NCBI RefSeq assembly: GCF_024506395.1
Contig: NZ_JANIBO010000001.1
Location: forward strand, 1,798,001 to 1,862,000
Direction: 5' to 3'
DNA length: 64,000 nucleotides
Source: Cetobacterium sp. NK01
Lineage (GTDB): Bacteria; Fusobacteriota; Fusobacteriia; Fusobacteriales; Fusobacteriaceae
Below, piece after piece: positions 61,807 through 64,000 of the stretch (the stretch's first letter is position 1; each line of letters starts with the position of its first letter). The notes under the pieces were generated by a model, which saw only the letters and a program-made list of their open reading frames with translations, had not been told where the DNA came from and searched no databases. The translations under genes were made by a program, and so were the position numbers.

Positions 61807-62646
61807 TTAATATTTATAGAATCCTTCTCCAGTTTTTCTTCCAAGTTTTCCAGCTCTAACCATTTTCTTTAAAAGTGAATGCGCTCTATATTTTGGATCA
61901 CCAAACTCTGTAGCTAAAACATCCATAATTGCTAAAACAACGTCAAGTCCAACTAAATCTCCTAAAGCCAATGGTCCAATAGGATGATTAGCACCATACT
62001 TCATAGCATTATCAATATCTTCAGCAGTGGCAACACCATCAGCTAAAATTCCAATAGCTTCGTTAATCATAGGAATTAAAATTCTATTTACAACAAATCC
62101 AGGAGCTTCTTCACATAAAACAGGCTCTTTTCCAAGTTCCTTAGAAAGTTTTAAAATAGTTTCATAAACCTCTTGGCTTGTAGTGTATCCCTTTATAATT
62201 TCAATAAGTTTCATAACAGGAGCAGGATTGAAGAAGTGCATTCCTATTACTCTTTCAGGATGTTTTGTAGCACATGCAATCTCAGTTATAGAAAGAGAAG
62301 ATGTATTAGTAGCAAATATAGCTTTCTCAGAACAGATTCCATCTAAGTTAGAAAATAGCTCTTTTTTAATATTCATTCTTTCAGATACAGCTTCAATAAC
62401 TAAATCTGCATCTTTAGCATCTTCAATATTTGAAGTTGTATGGATCTTTGCTAAAATCTCATTTTTTCTGTCCTCTGTGATCTTTTCTTTTTCAACTAAC
62501 TTACTTAAACTTTTAACAAATCCTTTTTTAGCTTTTTCAAGAGCTTCAGCACAAATATCTGTCATTAAAACATCATGCCCACCAGTTGCAAAAACTTGAG
62601 CAATCCCGCTCGCCATAACTCCAGCACCAACAATAAATACTTTCAT
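61807..62646 (-). CDS. hbd: 3-hydroxybutyryl-CoA dehydrogenase
   Basis: NAD(P)-dependent enzyme reducing acetoacetyl-CoA to 3-hydroxybutyryl-CoA. At 279 residues it has the Rossmann start '[18 protein letters not shown]', the catalytic His in '[19 protein letters not shown]', and '[19 protein letters not shown]' leading into the C-terminal dimer domain. It lies 27 bases after crt, and the two share a promoter carrying the TGAGG block. Confidence 0.96.
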   Translation of the reverse strand: MKVFIVGAGVMASGIAQVFATGGHDVLMTDICAEALEKAKKGFVKSLSKLVEKEKITEDRKNEILAKIHTTSNIEDAKDADLVIEAVSERMNIKKELFSNLDGICSEKAIFATNTSSLSITEIACATKHPERVIGMHFFNPAPVMKLIEIIKGYTTSQEVYETILKLSKELGKEPVLCEEAPGFVVNRILIPMINEAIGILADGVATAEDIDNAMKYGANHPIGPLALGDLVGLDVVLAIMDVLATEFGDPKYRAHSLLKKMVRAGKLGRKTGEGFYKY

Positions 62647-62673
62647 TTTTCCTCCTTATAACTTCTGTATAAT

Positions 62674-63453
62674 TTATTTGTTAATAAAGTTTGCTTTTCT
62701 TTTTTCTAAAAATGCAGTCATTCCCTCTTTTTGATCTTCTGTTGAGAAGCAAAGACCAAATAAACTACTTTCAATGAACATAGATGTAGTTTCGTCCACT
62801 TGAATTCCTTTGTTTATAGCTTCTTTTGAATATTGAACAGCTAATCTAGCATTAGAGCTAATTTTATTTGCCATATTTAGTGCATATTCCATAAGTTTAT
62901 CGTGCTCGATTACTTGGTTAACTAATCCAATAGCTTTAGCTTCATGAGCATCTATAATATTTCCTGTAAAGATTAGCTCTTTAGCCTTAGCTAGACCAAC
63001 TAATCTAGGAAGTCTTTGAGTTCCTCCAGAACCAGGAGTTATACCAAGAGTAACCTCAGGTTGACCAAGTTTAGCTTTATCAGAAGCTATTCTAATATCA
63101 CAAGACATAGCAAGTTCGCAACCTCCCCCTAAAGCAAATCCGTTTATAACAGCAATAACAACTTTATTGATGTTTTCCACTGCGTTAAAGGCGTTAGTTC
63201 CTAAGATACCAAAGTCTTTAGCTTCTTTTGTGCTTAAATCTCTCATAAAAGAGATGTCTGCTCCAGCAACGAAAGAACGTCCTTCCCCAGTAAGTAGGAT
63301 AACATCAATTTCATCATTTTTTTCTAACTGAGAAAAGCATTGATGAATCTCTTTGTAAGTTTCTTCATTTAGTGCGTTTAAAGATTCAGGTCTGTTGATT
63401 TTAACTATACAGACTTTACCGTGAATCTCAGTTAAAAGATTTTTAAATACCAT
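62674..63453 (-). CDS. crt: 3-hydroxybutyryl-CoA dehydratase (crotonase)
   Basis: Dehydrates 3-hydroxybutyryl-CoA to crotonyl-CoA. The 259-residue enoyl-CoA hydratase-fold protein has the oxyanion-hole segment 'RSFVAGADISFM', 'NGFALGGGCELAMSCDIRIA' with the first catalytic Glu, and 'QPEVTLGITPGSGGTQRLPR' with the second. It is the first gene of the crt-hbd unit; the chain-length assignment follows from the pathway genes around it. Confidence 0.94.
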   Translation of the reverse strand: MVFKNLLTEIHGKVCIVKINRPESLNALNEETYKEIHQCFSQLEKNDEIDVILLTGEGRSFVAGADISFMRDLSTKEAKDFGILGTNAFNAVENINKVVIAVINGFALGGGCELAMSCDIRIASDKAKLGQPEVTLGITPGSGGTQRLPRLVGLAKAKELIFTGNIIDAHEAKAIGLVNQVIEHDKLMEYALNMANKISSNARLAVQYSKEAINKGIQVDETTSMFIESSLFGLCFSTEDQKEGMTAFLEKRKANFINK

Positions 63454-63505
63454 TTTTTTCCTCCTTGCTAACTAAATTGTAGTTAAAAAATACTTAACGA
63501 GACCC

Positions 63506-63535
63506 TTATTACCTCATGAAACTTAAATTTGTCAA
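63506..63535 (-). promoter_or_regulatory. Promoter of the crt-hbd unit, TGAGG-type
   Basis: On the minus strand TTGACA, 18 bases ending in ATGAGG, then TAATAA. Immediately downstream is a GTTAA / TTAAC inverted repeat (63482-63498). Confidence 0.7.
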
Positions 63536-63642
63536 ATTTTTTTTATTTTTTTTAAATTTTTTTTATATGCGAAAAGTGTCTGTAATAGGAAGTTATAGTA
63601 CTGAAATAAAACTAAAAAAATGAAAATAATTTAAAAATACTA

Positions 63643-63671
63643 TTGACTTAAAAAAAAACGTGAGGTATATA
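63643..63671 (+). promoter_or_regulatory. Promoter of the NhaC-like gene, TGAGG-type
   Basis: TTGACT, 17 bases ending in GTGAGG, then TATATA. The 301-base space before this gene otherwise holds only the divergent crt promoter and the repeat at 63692-63707. Confidence 0.72.
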
Positions 63672-63691
63672 TAGCTAATGACAAAACTAAA

Positions 63692-63707
63692 GTAAGCACT
63701 CACTTAC
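63692..63707. promoter_or_regulatory. 16-bp inverted repeat in the leader of the NhaC-like gene
   Basis: GTAAGCAC-TCACTTAC (arms GTAAG / CTTAC), at about +14 to +29 of the predicted transcript. It fits a shared consensus G-Y-A-A-G-Y-A-C-W-Y-A-C-T-T-R-C with the atoD repeat. Confidence 0.45.
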
Positions 63708-63754
63708 ATCCTACTGAAAATTTTATGAGAAAATAAACATTCTAGGAGGAAAAT

Positions 63755-64000
63755 ATGGGAACGGTAACGGCGATAATAAAGCTTAGTCCAGTTTTAGTTT
63801 TGGCAGGACTAATGATGAGTGGGTATGATGCATTATTAGCAGCACCAATAGCAACAGTATATGCAGCACTTGTGGCATCACTTGTGGCAAAGAAAAAAAT
63901 AAGTGATATTATAGATGCCTGTATTAAAAATGCAAGAGAGATGCAAATAGCCTTTTTTATCCTAATGATGGCCTATGCAATGGCGGAAGCTTTTATGTCA
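63755..64000 (+). CDS. NhaC/ArsB-type ion transporter, N-terminal part (runs off the window)
   Basis: The first 82 residues are visible, starting at an ATG with AGGAGG six bases upstream. They contain hydrophobic segments at ~8-25, 27-45 and 65-80 ('LSPVLVLAGLMMSGYDALLA', 'APIATVYAALVASLVAKKKI', 'MQIAFFILMMAYAMAEAFM'). The pattern resembles NhaC-like Na+/H+ antiporter or related carboxylate transporter families in anaerobes. The promoter motif it shares with the butyrate genes suggests a role in short-chain fatty acid physiology. The C-terminal ~80% is missing, so substrate and family are uncertain. Confidence 0.55.
   Translation, partial: MGTVTAIIKLSPVLVLAGLMMSGYDALLAAPIATVYAALVASLVAKKKISDIIDACIKNAREMQIAFFILMMAYAMAEAFMS

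Noticed and set aside
1-64000. CRISPR arrays, insertion sequences, prophage or rRNA genes
   Set aside because: No regularly spaced direct repeats, transposase or integrase genes, phage structural genes or rRNA sequence were seen in the window.

Overview
The window reads as a chromosomal segment of a low-GC, diderm, anaerobic fermenter. Fusobacteriota (Fusobacterium/Cetobacterium relatives) is the best fit. The AT-rich codon use, the TonB and Lol-type genes (an outer membrane), the acetyl-CoA-to-butyrate enzyme set, the selenium machinery and the acyl-ACP synthetase-ACP-acyltransferase fusions all agree. This placement is inference from gene content; no rRNA is present.

Layout. 1-7.4 kb (+): the end of a TonB protein, an NtrC-like protein with degraded catalytic motifs, dnaX, a DUF2232 membrane protein, rplI, dnaB and a U32 'peptidase'. 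7.4-15.5 kb (-): a cyclophilin lipoprotein, potABC without potD, hpf, a LolD/LolC-type exporter and recQ. 15.6-24.1 kb: mnmH (selenouridine synthase) and a VanZ-like gene on +, facing a six-gene (-) operon. That operon has a guanine riboswitch, purine permease, three xanthine dehydrogenase subunits, a YqeC-MocA fusion and xpt. 24.4-35 kb: a candidate small RNA, an aldo/keto reductase, then a selenium region with selC, a DUF3343 gene, yedF, selB, selA and selD, plus an aroB-Ppx/GppA fusion heading the sel operon. 35-48 kb: htpX, pepA, acetyltransferases, two tandem acyl-ACP synthetase/ACP/PlsC fusions, and small housekeeping enzymes. 48.9-53.9 kb: an arginine/ornithine decarboxylase-arginase fusion, an RpiR regulator and a permease. 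53.9-64 kb: atoE, etfAB, an acyl-CoA dehydrogenase, thiolase, atoAD, a TetR regulator, hbd, crt, and the start of a NhaC-like transporter.

How the genes work together. All three known selenium uses are encoded within about 20 kb. selA/B/C/D serve selenocysteine, mnmH serves 2-selenouridine in tRNA, and the YqeC/MocA-type accessory protein with yedF points to a selenium-containing molybdenum hydroxylase, here a xanthine dehydrogenase. SelD itself is a selenoprotein: an in-frame TGA at codon 13 is followed by a SECIS-like hairpin, and a conventional gene call loses the first 31 residues. The purine operon is arranged so that guanine would terminate transcription of purine uptake, oxidation and salvage together.

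The right end encodes every step from acetyl-CoA to butyrate: thiolase, Hbd, Crt, acyl-CoA dehydrogenase with EtfAB, and AtoDA. Four promoters in that region share a TGAGG block joined to the -10 box, and two carry a related 16-bp inverted repeat just downstream, so a common regulon is likely. Other points of interest are several domain fusions, a candidate sRNA, two unlisted small membrane ORFs, and an operon terminator placed inside the convergent gene.
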